DNA of 64,000 nt, taken from Halohasta litchfieldiae. GTDB lineage: Archaea > Halobacteriota > Halobacteria > Halobacteriales > Haloferacaceae. The stretch is taken from assembly GCF_002788215.1 (NCBI RefSeq), contig NZ_CP024845.1, positions 1,364,001-1,428,000 of the forward strand, in the 5' to 3' direction. Below the pieces are notes generated by a model. The model saw only the letters and a program-made list of their open reading frames with translations, was not told the DNA's origin and ran no database searches. Position 1 is the first letter of the stretch. Each line of letters starts with the position of its first letter. Of this stretch, positions 16,548 to 26,010 are shown in pieces. The position numbers and the translations under genes were made by a program.

Positions 16548-17162
16548 ATGCAAACTCAGTTCGCACCTGATGGTTGGAAATATGCGATACTAACTTTTGT
16601 TGCGGGGGTTCTCGCATCGATTATCACCCCACTCGCAGCAGTATTTGGTATCATATTTTCAACCTCAATTTTAGCGTTTTATCGTGATCCGGACCGCCAG
16701 ATTGCACCAATTGGCGTTGCTTCACCCGCCGATGGGACAGTCTCGGTGGTTAGGGACGAAGGCGGTCAGCTCCGAATAGCGGTATACATGAGCGCAACAA
16801 ATGTTCATGTTAACCGTGCTCCACTTACTGGTCGCGTAAATGAGATCACACACCGGCCAGGTGCGTATAAACTGGCATTCTCAAAGGAGTCTGAGAACAA
16901 CGAACAACTGCAAATAGACTTTGAAGACTATAGTGTAATTCTCATCGCAGGGTGGTTTGCACGACGAATACACCCGTACATCGAGGAAGGGGATCGAATT
17001 TCAAAAGGGGACCGTATCGGTCACATCTCTTTTGGAAGTCGAGCAGATGTTATTCTCCCACCTCGATTTACGGAAGAAGATCTCGCTGTTGAAGTTGGTG
17101 ATACCGTGTATGCTGGCCAGACAATGTTAGCATTTGATCCAGATGAAGAGGAATGTGAATAG
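16548..17162 (+). CDS. psd: Phosphatidylserine/archaetidylserine decarboxylase
   Basis: 204-aa short-form decarboxylase that converts a phosphoserine lipid to phosphoethanolamine at the membrane. Two N-terminal hydrophobic stretches (YAILTFVAGVLASIITPLAAV) are followed by FYRDPDR, SPADGTVS, the MSATNVHVNRAPLTG block and HPYIEEGDRISKGDRIGHI. The self-cleavage site is visible as FGSRADVILP, where Gly-Ser cleavage generates the pyruvoyl group. The protein is complete and AT-richer than its neighbours. It lies between an IS end at 16229 and a damaged IS5 copy, so it may have arrived with mobile DNA. Confidence 0.9.
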   Translation: MQTQFAPDGWKYAILTFVAGVLASIITPLAAVFGIIFSTSILAFYRDPDRQIAPIGVASPADGTVSVVRDEGGQLRIAVYMSATNVHVNRAPLTGRVNEITHRPGAYKLAFSKESENNEQLQIDFEDYSVILIAGWFARRIHPYIEEGDRISKGDRIGHISFGSRADVILPPRFTEEDLAVEVGDTVYAGQTMLAFDPDEEECE

Positions 17163-17226
17163 ATCATAAGGGGTCCAGACTGTTCCTCCCAATCAACGCG
17201 CTCCGACAACCCGAGTTCGATGCTGA

Positions 17227-18069
17227 CTATGTGTAGTATATTGCACGTTCAGAGTCCCTTGTCGATGTTGTGAGTGAGACAGCCGACAACGAGTTCGCGG
17301 AACTGCTTCCACCAGCGCCGTGAGCGGACGAATGCGCCGTATTTCCGTTTAAGTCGAGATTCACCGTCTCGTTCTGACTACGTTGACCGTAGAGGTCGGC
17401 GTCCAGCCGAGCGTTCCACGCCTTGTGAAGCGACGAAAATTCTCGATGCTTGATGACCGGACGAACACCATCTTCACGGGCTAACGTGCGAATCTTCTGG
17501 TCGTCATATCCCTTGTCACCGAGGAGAATCGTTACGTCATCCGTATTCCGCCTGATTAGCGAAGGCGCGATCTTCGAGTCGTGCTTTCTGGTCGTCGTCA
17601 CGTGTAAGTCAATGATTGCATTCACTCTCGTGTCCACGAGAAGTGTAACTTTCAACTGTTGAATCGTCAGCTTCGTTCGTTTCGTGTAGTGCTTAGAGGC
17701 GTGACTGCGGTCGAATCCAGAGGCGTCGATCCCGACGACACCGTTGGTCGGGAGAAGCGTGACTGAGAGATTGAGAAGAACCCGCCAAACAGCCATACCA
17801 AGGCGGTTAAACGCCTTACACAATGTCGAAGGAGACGGGAGTTCCTCAAGATCGAGGACGCTTCGAATCCGAGGCATCTCGATAAGTTCGTCCAGAAGCG
17901 TCCGGTACGTCGTATTCTTCCGAACCTTGAGACAGAGCAGGACGATGTGTTGATGAAGTGTGTACCGCCGTTTCGAGAACTTCGACGAGTAACGAGCGAC
18001 AGCTCGCCGAGCCAAGTGCATCGCTTGCTCAACGAACCGGAGTAACCGCGACTTCGGGAGGGCTTCCAT
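17227..18069 (-). pseudogene. IS5-family transposase with C-terminal frameshift
   Basis: The DDE transposase is intact to the Glu motif (QRSQNETVN); Asp motifs IDASGFDRS and GDKGYDDQ are present. After NETVN the frame shifts: the reading frame gives non-family sequence, while the +1 frame encodes the normal basic tail RLKRKYGAFVRSRRWWKQFR with the natural stop at 17249. One missing base near 17358-17361 explains this. The enzyme is probably inactive. Confidence 0.75.
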
Positions 18070-18121
18070 CCGGCCAGACTACCGGAGGTACCTGTAACTT
18101 CTTGAGGATTTCAACAGAGCC
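17227..18121 (-). mobile_element. Degenerate IS5-family element (ISH1031-like)
   Basis: The right terminal repeat (complement of GGCTCTGTTGAAATCCTC) ends at 18121. No matching repeat exists downstream of the transposase stop, so the left end has been lost, and no target duplication is visible. It is a different sub-type from the copies at 783 and 28149. The nearest similar repeat in inverted orientation is the solo one at 16229, on the far side of the decarboxylase gene. Confidence 0.7.
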
Positions 18122-18317
18122 AGATTAAACCATATTAGGCCTAAGCCACTCTCAGAATAAAGCCAACGAGCTAAAACACGTAGTATGGCGCGGCCCTCCG
18201 ATTTACTGCTGTCAGTGCAGTACAATTCGATGCGGTTGCTGCATACAGCCTCTAAGTCTTGCACACGACTCAGTATGAGTAATATGTAAGCTCCGAACTG
18301 GTTGTTGATGCACGCAT

Positions 18318-18511
18318 TCAGATATTGTCGACGATATAGGTCTCAAGTTCCTCGACGAGTGATTGTCGGAAGGTCCAAAAGCCGTCCCAGACGTTCGGTT
18401 CGTCTTCAAGCGCGAGGAGCGCGGCGTGGTCCGTAATTTCGGCATCTGGTGGTGGCTGGAAGACGACGAACCATGACCGACGGTATGGATAAGAGGTACC
18501 AGTATCAGTAC
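18318..18511 (-). pseudogene. DICT-domain gene, 3' part
   Basis: Open frame reading YRRSWFVVFQPP, HAALLALEDEPNVWDGFWTF and ending at TGA 18318. This is the C-terminal end of a haloarchaeal DICT sensory domain. Its 5' part lies at 19899-20489, on the other side of an ISH3 element. There is no start codon of its own. Confidence 0.8.
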
Positions 18512-19898
18512 TTCACAAAGCCGCTTAGTTAGAACGTCTGCTTGCTGAAGGTGTGTCTAAAACCAAACAAGCAGACGGTGAGATCCACGAGGACCAGCTT
18601 CTTAACTTTCTCGTCAACCGCCTTGACGAGGAAGTTTCGCTCTCGTTAGCCAATAACGCTGAAATCACTGCTGAAGACATCTATGAGGTCCTCGTCGGCG
18701 CTTGCGCCGACGGGACCTCTGTCTCTACGCTCTGTGCGTCGAGCCAGAACTCACCCGCTGGGAACACGGTCCTCTACCATCTTCGGACGAAGTTCGAGCC
18801 GGAACGGCTCGAACGAGTCGCTAACACGCTCCTGCGAAAGGATCTCGATGAATTGCTCCCCGAACAGGTGGAGGTCTGCGCAGACCTCCACCTGCGGCCC
18901 TACTACGGTGACGAAGACGACACAGACGGCCTCTATCACTCGGTAGCGAAGCGTGGAACCACTGCGTTCCACGCCTATGCCACACTCTACGCGCGTGTGA
19001 AGAACAAACGCTACACGCTGGCGGTACGCCGTCTCAAAGACGGCGATACCGCAAGTAGTGTCCTCGCTGAGTTCTTCGGTGTCCTCGACGGCCTTGACGC
19101 CGGGGTCAAGGCCGTCTACCTTGATCGCGGATTCTACGACAGTAAGTGTCTCACGCTGCTTCAGGCGCACAATTACGCGTACGTGATCCCGATCATCCGG
19201 TGGGGTGAGGCGATTCAGCAAGAGCTCTCGGAAGGATGGAGTCGCGTCATTCAGCATGATCTGACGGGGAAACTCGACGGTCACAGCTGGACCGTCGATT
19301 TTCCCGTCTACATCGACTGTACGTACCTAAATGGGAAGTATGACGAGAACGGTGTGGCGCGTCACGGCTACGCCGCTGACGCGCCGTTCATCGACTCACC
19401 ACGGGACGCTCGATACCACTACTCGAAACGCTTCGGTATCGAGTCAAGCTATCGCTTGTTTGAGCAAGCGATAGCGACAACGACAACACGAGATCCAACG
19501 GTACGGCTGCTGTACGTGGTGGTGAGTCTCCTCTTACAGAACGTCTGGCGGTACCTTCACTACGAGTATGTGGCGACGCCCCGCCGAGGCGGGCGTCGCC
19601 TCTGGTGGTGGCCGTACAAGGAGTTCGTCAATATGATTCGACGAGCTGCGTGGACGGCCCTCGCGGTGCGTCGGGCCGTCCCCGCGAATCGGCCACCTGA
19701 CGACCGATTCCACCGCTAACCACCGACCGAGCAAGCCAGCGGAGTGAGTGGCGACGCTGTCGCGTCGGCGGCTGACCGCCGCCGACAGCGACAGCTCTCC
19801 GTCGATCCGTCCGTAATTCTCTCGTCGAGACCGTCAGTACAACCGCTTCGACACAGAACTCAGGCCGCAGAAACAGCTAGCCGAGGATGCTTTGTGAG
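18512..19898 (+). mobile_element. ISH3-family insertion sequence in a DICT gene
   Basis: 1387-bp element with ends TTCACAAAGC on the left and GCTTTGTGAG on the right, flanked by the direct repeat GTAC (18508-18511 and 19899-19902), within AGTAC/GTACT context. Length and short target duplication agree with ISH3. The interrupted gene is recognisable on both sides. Rejoining the two halves at GTAC leaves a 1-nt frame discrepancy, so the host gene carried or gained an indel at the joint. Confidence 0.88.
18553..19719 (+). CDS. ISH3-family transposase
   Basis: 388 aa from a GTG start. Motifs of the ISH3 group include VEVCADLHLRPYYG with the first Asp, AVYLDRGFYDSKCL with the second Asp, YVIPIIRWG, and the C-terminal RFGIESSYRLFEQA containing the Glu, then a Trp-rich tail. 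The frame is complete. The basic tail and length fit an active element. Confidence 0.92.
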   Translation: MSKTKQADGEIHEDQLLNFLVNRLDEEVSLSLANNAEITAEDIYEVLVGACADGTSVSTLCASSQNSPAGNTVLYHLRTKFEPERLERVANTLLRKDLDELLPEQVEVCADLHLRPYYGDEDDTDGLYHSVAKRGTTAFHAYATLYARVKNKRYTLAVRRLKDGDTASSVLAEFFGVLDGLDAGVKAVYLDRGFYDSKCLTLLQAHNYAYVIPIIRWGEAIQQELSEGWSRVIQHDLTGKLDGHSWTVDFPVYIDCTYLNGKYDENGVARHGYAADAPFIDSPRDARYHYSKRFGIESSYRLFEQAIATTTTRDPTVRLLYVVVSLLLQNVWRYLHYEYVATPRRGGRRLWWWPYKEFVNMIRRAAWTALAVRRAVPANRPPDDRFHR

Positions 19899-20489
19899 GT
19901 ACTGAGTATGGACAGTGACTGGAAGATTATCGCTCGGATCGGCATCACCGATCCCGTAGAGGTGGACATCAACACCACTGTTGCTGAGCGTCTCATAGAC
20001 TGCGTAGGTTCCACGTTCGTCGTTGAGTCGAGAGAGTCGCTGGAAGGACGCTCGGAGACGTCCCCCACCAGTCTCGGCTGCAATCCGTTCAATAACCCGC
20101 GAGATACTGATCAACAAGAGTTTTTCTTTGTTTGAGGCCGGATACCCACGGAGGCGGAACGGAACCTCATCAAGGCCCTGCAAAACGTCGGGAAGTGTGA
20201 TATCTTCGAAATCAATGGCCCCCGTTTTGTAGAGGTCGGAATTGATCAACAACACCGATTCAAGGAGTTCATCGAGTGTCGACCGCGCAAGGATTTCATC
20301 ATCTTCGAACAGCGCAACCGCATCAGTCTCCTCCTCAGCAACATCAAGATCGCTTACCGAGACGGGCTGCCCATCGAGCATCGAATCGAGCAGGCTGCGA
20401 ACCGGGTACTCAGCATCTCGGTTGAGTACCACGAGATGCCGATCAGGGTTGTTGATTTGCTCGAAAAACCCACGCAATGAGTCGACCAT
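19899..20489 (-). pseudogene. DICT-domain gene, 5' part
   Basis: The first ~195 residues of a DICT sensory-domain protein, a haloarchaeal regulator type: VDSLRGFFEQINN at the start, then ISRVIERIAAETGGGRLRAS, FQRLSRLNDERGTYAVYETL, and DVHLYGIGD before VTVHT, where ISH3 interrupts it. The frame reads on into the IS for about 13 codons and stops at 19860. Full-length relatives continue with the segment found at 18318-18511. Loss of function is likely. Confidence 0.82.
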
Positions 20490-21198
20490 TATTGGAAAAA
20501 TGGATTTGATCAGACAAAACTATTTTGCTGAATGACTAACCCTCGATCACCAGTGAGGAACCTATGATTTTCTTAGTCACACATCATAGGATAGCTGCAT
20601 AAGTCGTTGGGTAAATGGATCACCTATTGGATCATCTGTATACGTCAATACCAGTATCAAAAGTCTAGATAATATTAATCTTATTGAGAGCAGCTCAGTG
20701 GGGTCCTAAAGTGAAATTGCGATCTTATATATTCTCTCTCTAAATCAGACAGGAATATTTTGGATGGGTTTGTGATTGATTAAGGCATTACGGAAACCAA
20801 TCGTACCCATCCAATTACAGCGTCTGCACCGAGATATAAAAGGTTGATCCAGCACAGAATATAACATTTGTCCTATAGGTGCGGTTCTATTGAATTCATA
20901 TATTGCTAGAGCCGATCGACGCCGACCCATTCAGATTTAGCGATGAAGTGTACAAACTGATGACGACAATACTCTCAGCCGAAACTTTGCTCGGTTCCTT
21001 GCTGTTTGAACAGGCTTCCTATAATCAAGATGGGTGAGACGTGCGTAATCTGCTATCTGGAGGATTTCATCCCGGAGTTCAAATCGGAACCGAGTGGGAT
21101 ACTGGTTAAAGACATCCATATTATGGACTGATTGAGTCTCACACACACCTGAAAAATGGTTATTATATTCGGCCATCTGGCTATTATACTGTGGCAGT
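20490..21198. other. AT-rich intergenic region with a hairpin
   Basis: About 700 bp without a convincing intact gene. CCTATGAT (20561-20568) and ATCATAGG (20583-20590) form an 8-bp stem with a 14-nt loop. Short minus-strand frames (20745-20930 and 20937-21212) contain protein-like stretches such as NWMGTIGFRNALINH but no recognisable domain; they may be decayed genes of the neighbouring polysaccharide cluster. Confidence 0.4.
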
Positions 21199-21291
21199 AT
21201 GAAAATCGTCATTACAATCCAACATCCATCTCACGTCCATTTCTTCAGGAATATTGTTGAGGTGTTGCACCAATATGAACCTCAAATATAG
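21199..21291 (+). pseudogene. DUF354-family N-terminal stub
   Basis: ATG-started frame of 30 codons, MKIVITIQHPSHVHFFRNIV and a few more residues, then TAG. This is the conserved N-terminus of DUF354 proteins (glycosyltransferase-B / UDP-GlcNAc epimerase-like, normally about 350 aa). The remainder is absent, so this is a deletion remnant just upstream of the ATP-grasp gene. Confidence 0.65.
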
Positions 21292-21408
21292 GAGATCGAA
21301 CAGTCGACACAGCCACAGGTGCCTTCCAATGACTAATCCATTCGACGTAGAACCAAACTGGAGCCGTGGGTACAGTATACCAACACCACTCTCAATGTAC
21401 GATCTCTT

Positions 21409-22596
21409 GTGAGTTCTATCTTAGTTCTGAACTCCCATGCACCGCAGTCACTCGTCGCCATTCGGTCGTTTGGAGCACATGATCTCGAAGTGACTGCTGG
21501 GAGTTCGAAATCATTCAGCATTGGTCAGCTTTCGAGGTATGCTCATCGGTCGTTTACCCATCCCCATCCAGAGACATATCCCGATGCCTTCCTAGCTGCT
21601 CTCGAAGAGGAAGTCACCAAGTACGACTACGATATGCTGTTGCCGATGAACGAGTCGACGGTCGATCTCGTCGTCAAACACCGCCATTTGTTCGAAGAAC
21701 AGACCACAGTACCGTTCCCCTCATACGAGATGGTGCAGATCGGGCTCAACAAACGACACACAGTCGAGGCTGCTCGTGAGGCCGACATTCCACAGCCGAA
21801 GACACTGTTCTCTACGGAGAGTACCCTCAACGAAGCTGAGGCTGCTCTCGGCTATCCACTTGTCGTAAAAGCAGAACACGGCAGTGGTAGAAAAGAGGTT
21901 TCGGTCTGTCACTCGCGCGAGGAACTTGATGCAGTGACCAACGACTCAGCATCGTTAGTCGGCCCCGTTCTGTTTCAGGAGTTCATTCCAAACGGTGGTG
22001 AGCGAGGCGTGTATACACTCTACGACGAGAACTCGACTATGGTTGGACTCACTGTCCAACACCGCCTTCGATCCCTGCCACCCGATGGTGGGGTGAGTAC
22101 CTACCGTGAAACGGTCGAAGATCCACAGCTCGTCGACCTCACAGACCAGTTTTTGACTGCTCTCGACTGGCAGGGGCTTGCAATGGCTGAGTTTCGGATC
22201 GATGCCCGAACTGGTGAGCCACGGCTGATTGAACTCAACCCTCGGTTCTGGGGTAGTCTCGCGTTGTCGACGTTCGCTAGCGTCGATTTTCCCTATCTTC
22301 TCTACCAACTCACCATGGGAGATCCAGTCGAACCGAAGCTCGATTATGATGTCGGCGTCCGTGCCCGTAATCTGACGAAGGATGCATTTCAGGTACTCAA
22401 ACGCGACGATCAGCTCACAGCCCTTCGTGAGTTCTTTACACCGTCGACACAGCCATCGACCTTCGATATTCTCTCACTGAGTGATCCACTGCCAATGATT
22501 GGCGAGTGCCTGTATCGACTTGACTCGTTTACGGAAAAGTACAAACCCATGAATTACAGCACTGATGCGTCAGCCAATCCCTTCAAAAACAAATGA
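21409..22596 (+). CDS. ATP-grasp protein (carboxylate-amine ligase-like)
   Basis: 395 aa from GTG 21409. ATP-grasp architecture: an N-terminal Rossmann-like region (ILVLNSHAPQSLVAIRSFGA), then YPLVVKAEHGSGRKEVSV (phosphate loop and Lys), VLFQEFIP, and the metal-binding end AMAEFRIDARTG...RLIELNPRFWGSL with Glu and Asn ligands. The family joins carboxylates to amines or thiols using ATP. Stop overlaps the downstream phosphatase by ATGA. Preceded by a DUF354 stub, so probably part of a former surface-glycan cluster. Confidence 0.85.
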   Translation: MSSILVLNSHAPQSLVAIRSFGAHDLEVTAGSSKSFSIGQLSRYAHRSFTHPHPETYPDAFLAALEEEVTKYDYDMLLPMNESTVDLVVKHRHLFEEQTTVPFPSYEMVQIGLNKRHTVEAAREADIPQPKTLFSTESTLNEAEAALGYPLVVKAEHGSGRKEVSVCHSREELDAVTNDSASLVGPVLFQEFIPNGGERGVYTLYDENSTMVGLTVQHRLRSLPPDGGVSTYRETVEDPQLVDLTDQFLTALDWQGLAMAEFRIDARTGEPRLIELNPRFWGSLALSTFASVDFPYLLYQLTMGDPVEPKLDYDVGVRARNLTKDAFQVLKRDDQLTALREFFTPSTQPSTFDILSLSDPLPMIGECLYRLDSFTEKYKPMNYSTDASANPFKNK

Positions 22597-23249
22597 GTAC
22601 CCTACACACAATTTCCAACAAAGTAGCCGATAAGTCGCTGACCGAAATCGTTCGACAAAGTCCTAGATTCATTCAGAAGCAGCTATTCCGCCGGAGTGTT
22701 CGGTTCTATTACTATCAGAAACTGCATCGGACGCCGACTAAGCGAGCAGCACGACGAGCTGCTGCGATCGACTGTTTGAGCGGGGACGACACACTGCTGT
22801 TTGTCTGTCATGGGAATATTTGTCGCAGCCCATTTGCAGAATGGTACACGAAACAGGAACTCAATAGCCGTGGTATTGAGGGGGTGACTGTCGACTCTGC
22901 GGGCTTCCAGTCGCCATCTGATCCGACTTCACCACAGGATGCAGTGACGACAGCAACGAATTGGGATGTGGATCTCACAGACCACCACTCTGTGCAAGCG
23001 GATGCCGAGATTCTCAACGAGTCTGATCTCGTCTTATTAATGGACTACAAGAACTACTATAATTTCATAACTGCGTTCCCCAAATTCAGCGACCGGATTT
23101 TCTTCCTCCGTCTGTTTGATCACGGTTCAGAGATGGAACTCACAGACCCATACAACAACGGAACTGACGCATTTGAAACGGTGTATGAACAGATCGCCCA
23201 CTGTATCGATTCCATTCTTGAAGAGTACTCGTCGTCGGTTAGCGGGTGA
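22593..23249 (+). CDS. Low-molecular-weight protein tyrosine phosphatase
   Basis: 218 aa. The phosphatase loop is FVCHGNICRSPFAEW (C-x5-R-S, about residues 71-78) and the general acid Asp lies in LTDPYNN near residue 192, normal for LMW-PTP. A basic N-terminal extension of about 65 residues precedes the domain. Coupled to the ATP-grasp gene by ATGA; such pairs occur in polysaccharide loci, where these phosphatases counter tyrosine kinases or have been recruited for sugar chemistry. Confidence 0.88.
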   Translation: MSTLHTISNKVADKSLTEIVRQSPRFIQKQLFRRSVRFYYYQKLHRTPTKRAARRAAAIDCLSGDDTLLFVCHGNICRSPFAEWYTKQELNSRGIEGVTVDSAGFQSPSDPTSPQDAVTTATNWDVDLTDHHSVQADAEILNESDLVLLMDYKNYYNFITAFPKFSDRIFFLRLFDHGSEMELTDPYNNGTDAFETVYEQIAHCIDSILEEYSSSVSG

Positions 23250-24198
23250 TTCCGGGGGGGGGGAATGCAGGGAAAGTCGGACGAGTAACCACTAGCCACA
23301 TTGGAGACCGTTATCACCACCTCCAATTTGTATTCTGCTGGCTGGACTTGTGAGTACGAACGCCGTATTGCCAGTCGATCGAGAGTTCAATCACCGTGCG
23401 TAATACCTCGTACTTTCGATCCAATTGATCTTAGCAAGGGTGTTCTGACTTCTACAATCGAAAATCGACAGCTAGCTTCGATCCCACCCCGTTGACGAAC
23501 AAATCAGTTATTGAGAGATAATTATATAGACTTCGATGTGGGATTACCTACGAACGCCGTGCTGCCGGTCAATAATGGCCACCCATCGTGTTCGTGTGGT
23601 ATACAGAAAACTGTCATCGCATCTGACCGTGACAGGCGGCGTTCCTACTTCTATACAAATAAGCGATAGCTACGGCACCACAACCATTGACTTCGCTGTT
23701 GTCACTCCGATACTCAGTGTACTCACGCTTGCAACTGTACTGCGATACACTTTCCTTCGAACTGACCTCTCAATCTCGGAGAATATTCACTACTAGATGC
23801 TTATGGCCTCTTCGTCTCCCATATCATCACCAAAACCGTCGGCATCACCTACTTGATCAATGGCCTCTAACATAGTCCAAGTTAGAGACGCTACGATTGC
23901 ACTATGCTTGTCACTATTGACCACTGGCCGAGCACAAGATAACTGTCAAATTCTGTTGAGTGTCCCCGGCCACTTCTACCAGTGACCGACCGCACAATCG
24001 TTGACTCCAAGACGCTGCTCGGCCTTTTGCTGGCGGTCCACGATCAGAATGATACAGTCCTCGCTCCAGTAACTGCCGTATTTAGCTACGCATTCATTGG
24101 ATGGAATGCAAAACCACTCACAGCGTATGCATTAGGACGACCAGTCTCAACTATTCTGTGGATTCTGTCACGGCCTAGCGACGTGGTCGACCAGCCGT
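23250..24198. other. Gene-poor region with degraded coding sequence
   Basis: A run of ten G (23254-23263) follows the phosphatase stop. Two segments, starting near 23352 and 23545, both contain TACGAACGCCGT, a related TTGCCrGTC/CTGCCGGTC and later GTTCyTACTTCTA-type sequence, suggesting two decayed copies of one sequence about 190 bp apart. Short frames at 23536-23796 and 23982-24200 are possible remnants; I cannot assign them. Confidence 0.35.
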
Positions 24199-24306
24199 GA
24201 GAGTGTGTTTCGTGTGTTCTCGCCGCCCGACAGACACCCCCCACCGTTACAAGTGAATACCGACCGGCGGCGTGGTCGACTGGCTGTAGATCACGTTCAC
24301 CGCGTG
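24199..24306 (+). repeat. Distal copy of origin-flank segment with iteron
   Basis: Starts with an iteron variant GAGAGTGTGTTTCGTGTGTT and continues with about 85 bp (CGCCGCCCGACAG, GTGAATACCGAC, GGCGGCGTGGTCGACTGGCT, then TTCACCGC) matching 25485-25590. The duplication is about 1.3 kb from its partner and brackets the two small genes at 24319-25481. Confidence 0.7.
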
Positions 24307-24318
24307 TCTCAATGGCTG

Positions 24319-24864
24319 CTAAATCAGATAGAAAATGTATGCTAGCAGGCAGAACACGACAATGCCGACGATCACGAGCTGGCCGTTGGACAACCACCGA
24401 GTGTCGACGTCGTCGATCTCGTCTAGCTCTGCACCCGATTCATCGGTTTTGATCGAACCGTCAAGGTTCACATCGGGCGAGGATTCGTACTCTGGCTCAG
24501 CAGTGCCATACACCTGCCCCTCCTCGACGTCGACCGTCTCATACTCGCTGTCGTTCTGGTAGTTCGGATTGTTGTCGTTGGCTTCGGCGACCGTGTAGTT
24601 CTTGTCAGGATCGGGCGTCGGTTCGTCGTCCTCAGTGCTGGATGCATTGATTTCGGCGACAGATTTTGTCTCTGGCTGCTCGCGATGCGTGTCCTCGCCG
24701 AGTGTCTCAAACTGTGTATTGAACCACTTACCGTCGGTAGTATCGACGTACAGGGATACACAGTCGTGATTCTCTGGTAGAATATGAGACTCGCAGTGGA
24801 TCTCGCCGCAGCCACGACAGCGGTGGCCGAGAGTGGTTTCATCACAGACCGTGCATTTGTTCAT
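24319..24864 (-). CDS. AN1-like zinc finger protein with C-terminal membrane anchor
   Basis: 181 aa from MNKCTVCDET. The N-terminal zinc finger (CTVCDE...HRCRGCGEIHCESH...HDC, residues 4-35) fits the AN1 pattern. A long acidic low-complexity linker follows, then a single hydrophobic C-terminal helix (LVIVGIVVFCLLAYIFYLI), so the protein is tail-anchored with the finger in the cytoplasm. It sits between the two origin-flank duplications; role unknown. Confidence 0.75.
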   Translation of the reverse strand: MNKCTVCDETTLGHRCRGCGEIHCESHILPENHDCVSLYVDTTDGKWFNTQFETLGEDTHREQPETKSVAEINASSTEDDEPTPDPDKNYTVAEANDNNPNYQNDSEYETVDVEEGQVYGTAEPEYESSPDVNLDGSIKTDESGAELDEIDDVDTRWLSNGQLVIVGIVVFCLLAYIFYLI

Positions 24865-25013
24865 CAGTATTGTCCTGTCGGTTTGAAATAGTAATACAAA
24901 TAGGTATGTATACAATGTTGAGCAGTCAATGCCACCTCGAAAATCGTTCTCATTGTTAAATCCACGTTAAGCACTGTTTGACGTTTTATCAACCTGTAGA
25001 CCCATTAGCAAGT

Positions 25014-25481
25014 ATGCAGCTATCCAGAAAACAACAAGGCGGCCTACTGGCAGGCGGCGGACTCGTCGGTGCTGCGGTCGTCAGTTGGCTCACCTCGGAC
25101 AGCGAGCCCAAACATGACGAACTGCTCGAACAGACGTACAACGCCGTCGACGATGCGACCGACGACTCCGTGGCGATCGGTGCCGAACACGGTGTCGGTG
25201 ATGGCGAAGGAACGCGCGATATCGACGGCATTAACGGGTGGCCTGATATGGCGGTAACAGGATTCGGGGTGTCGAGCCTGCTGGTCGAAGTCGAGAGTTC
25301 CGATGCCTTAGCTGAGAAACCTGAAAAAGTGATCGAACAGGTCGATGGGTTCCAAAAGAACGGCTATCGGCGGGTGATCGTCGTTCATTCCAGTCTCGTT
25401 GATGCGGCCGAGGAGCTGGTCGACGAGATCAACGGGAAGGTCCATGTGAAAACGCCAAAGCGTGTGATCGACCTCTTATAG
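25014..25481 (+). CDS. Membrane-anchored hypothetical protein (155 aa)
   Basis: Start MQLSRKQQGG at 25014 is preferred. One N-terminal hydrophobic segment (GLLAGGGLVGAAVVSWL) is followed by an acidic region and an alpha/beta part (VSSLLVEVESSDALAEKPEK, then YRRVIVVHSSLVDAAEELVD). The strand LLVEVES followed by a charged helix is loosely reminiscent of endonuclease-like folds, but this is weak. Ends 4 bp before the first proximal iteron. Confidence 0.6.
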   Translation: MQLSRKQQGGLLAGGGLVGAAVVSWLTSDSEPKHDELLEQTYNAVDDATDDSVAIGAEHGVGDGEGTRDIDGINGWPDMAVTGFGVSSLLVEVESSDALAEKPEKVIEQVDGFQKNGYRRVIVVHSSLVDAAEELVDEINGKVHVKTPKRVIDLL

Positions 25482-25484
25482 AAA

Positions 25485-25879
25485 GAGAGTACATTTCGTG
25501 TGTTCTCGTCGCCCGGCACACCCCACCGTGTCGAGTGAATACCGACACTCGGCGGCGTGGTCGACTGGCTGTAAATCACATTCACCGCCCGCTACAACGG
25601 CAGCCGTCGACTTGTCTCACTAACCAAGTTTTGGATTTTGAGTCAAACAATTCTCCCAATCTTGGTTAGTCAGACCACACCCAGTTTTCACGAGTTATCG
25701 ACGATCGGCTACACCCCGTGTTCAAAGTGTAATTCCCGGGTATTTAGCCGCCACAGACCACCTTGTCGTGATATCAGCCCCACGCCCAGTGAGAAAGAGA
25801 GTACGTTTCGTGTGTTAGCCGGACAATTACGGCCCCCCCTACAGCAGTACATAGAGAGAGTACATTTCGTGTGTTCTCG
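25485..25879 (+). repeat. Origin iterons, left set (ORB-like)
   Basis: Three copies in + orientation: 25485 (GAGAGTACATTTCGTGTGTT then CTCG), 25797 (same but ACG for ACA, then AGCC) and 25856 (ACA, CTCGG). A partial inverted copy (CTAACACACGAATCTCC) lies at 25944-25960. They precede orc1 and are mirrored downstream, the arrangement expected of initiator-binding origin recognition boxes. Confidence 0.88.
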
Positions 25880-25971
25880 GTTTCGGAGATACCACAGAAA
25901 CGCCACACAGCCACTGATTTCAGCCGGTACGACAACCACGGCCCTAACACACGAATCTCCGGTAGTGAGGT

Positions 25972-25998
25972 TTTATATACTAGTCTAGTAGTGACTAG
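25972..25998 (+). promoter_or_regulatory. orc1 promoter with operator-like palindrome
   Basis: TATA element TTTATATA (25972-25979) 32 bp before the orc1 ATG, directly followed by CTAGTC / TAGTAGT / GACTAG (25980-25998), a 6-bp inverted repeat at the likely transcription start. The position suggests a repressor site, perhaps autoregulatory. Confidence 0.6.
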
Positions 25999-26010
25999 AA
26001 TAGAAAGGGA

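Noticed and set aside
23536-23796. 86-aa ORF in the gene-poor region
   Set aside because: No domain, unusual composition, and the region has two decayed copies of the same sequence.
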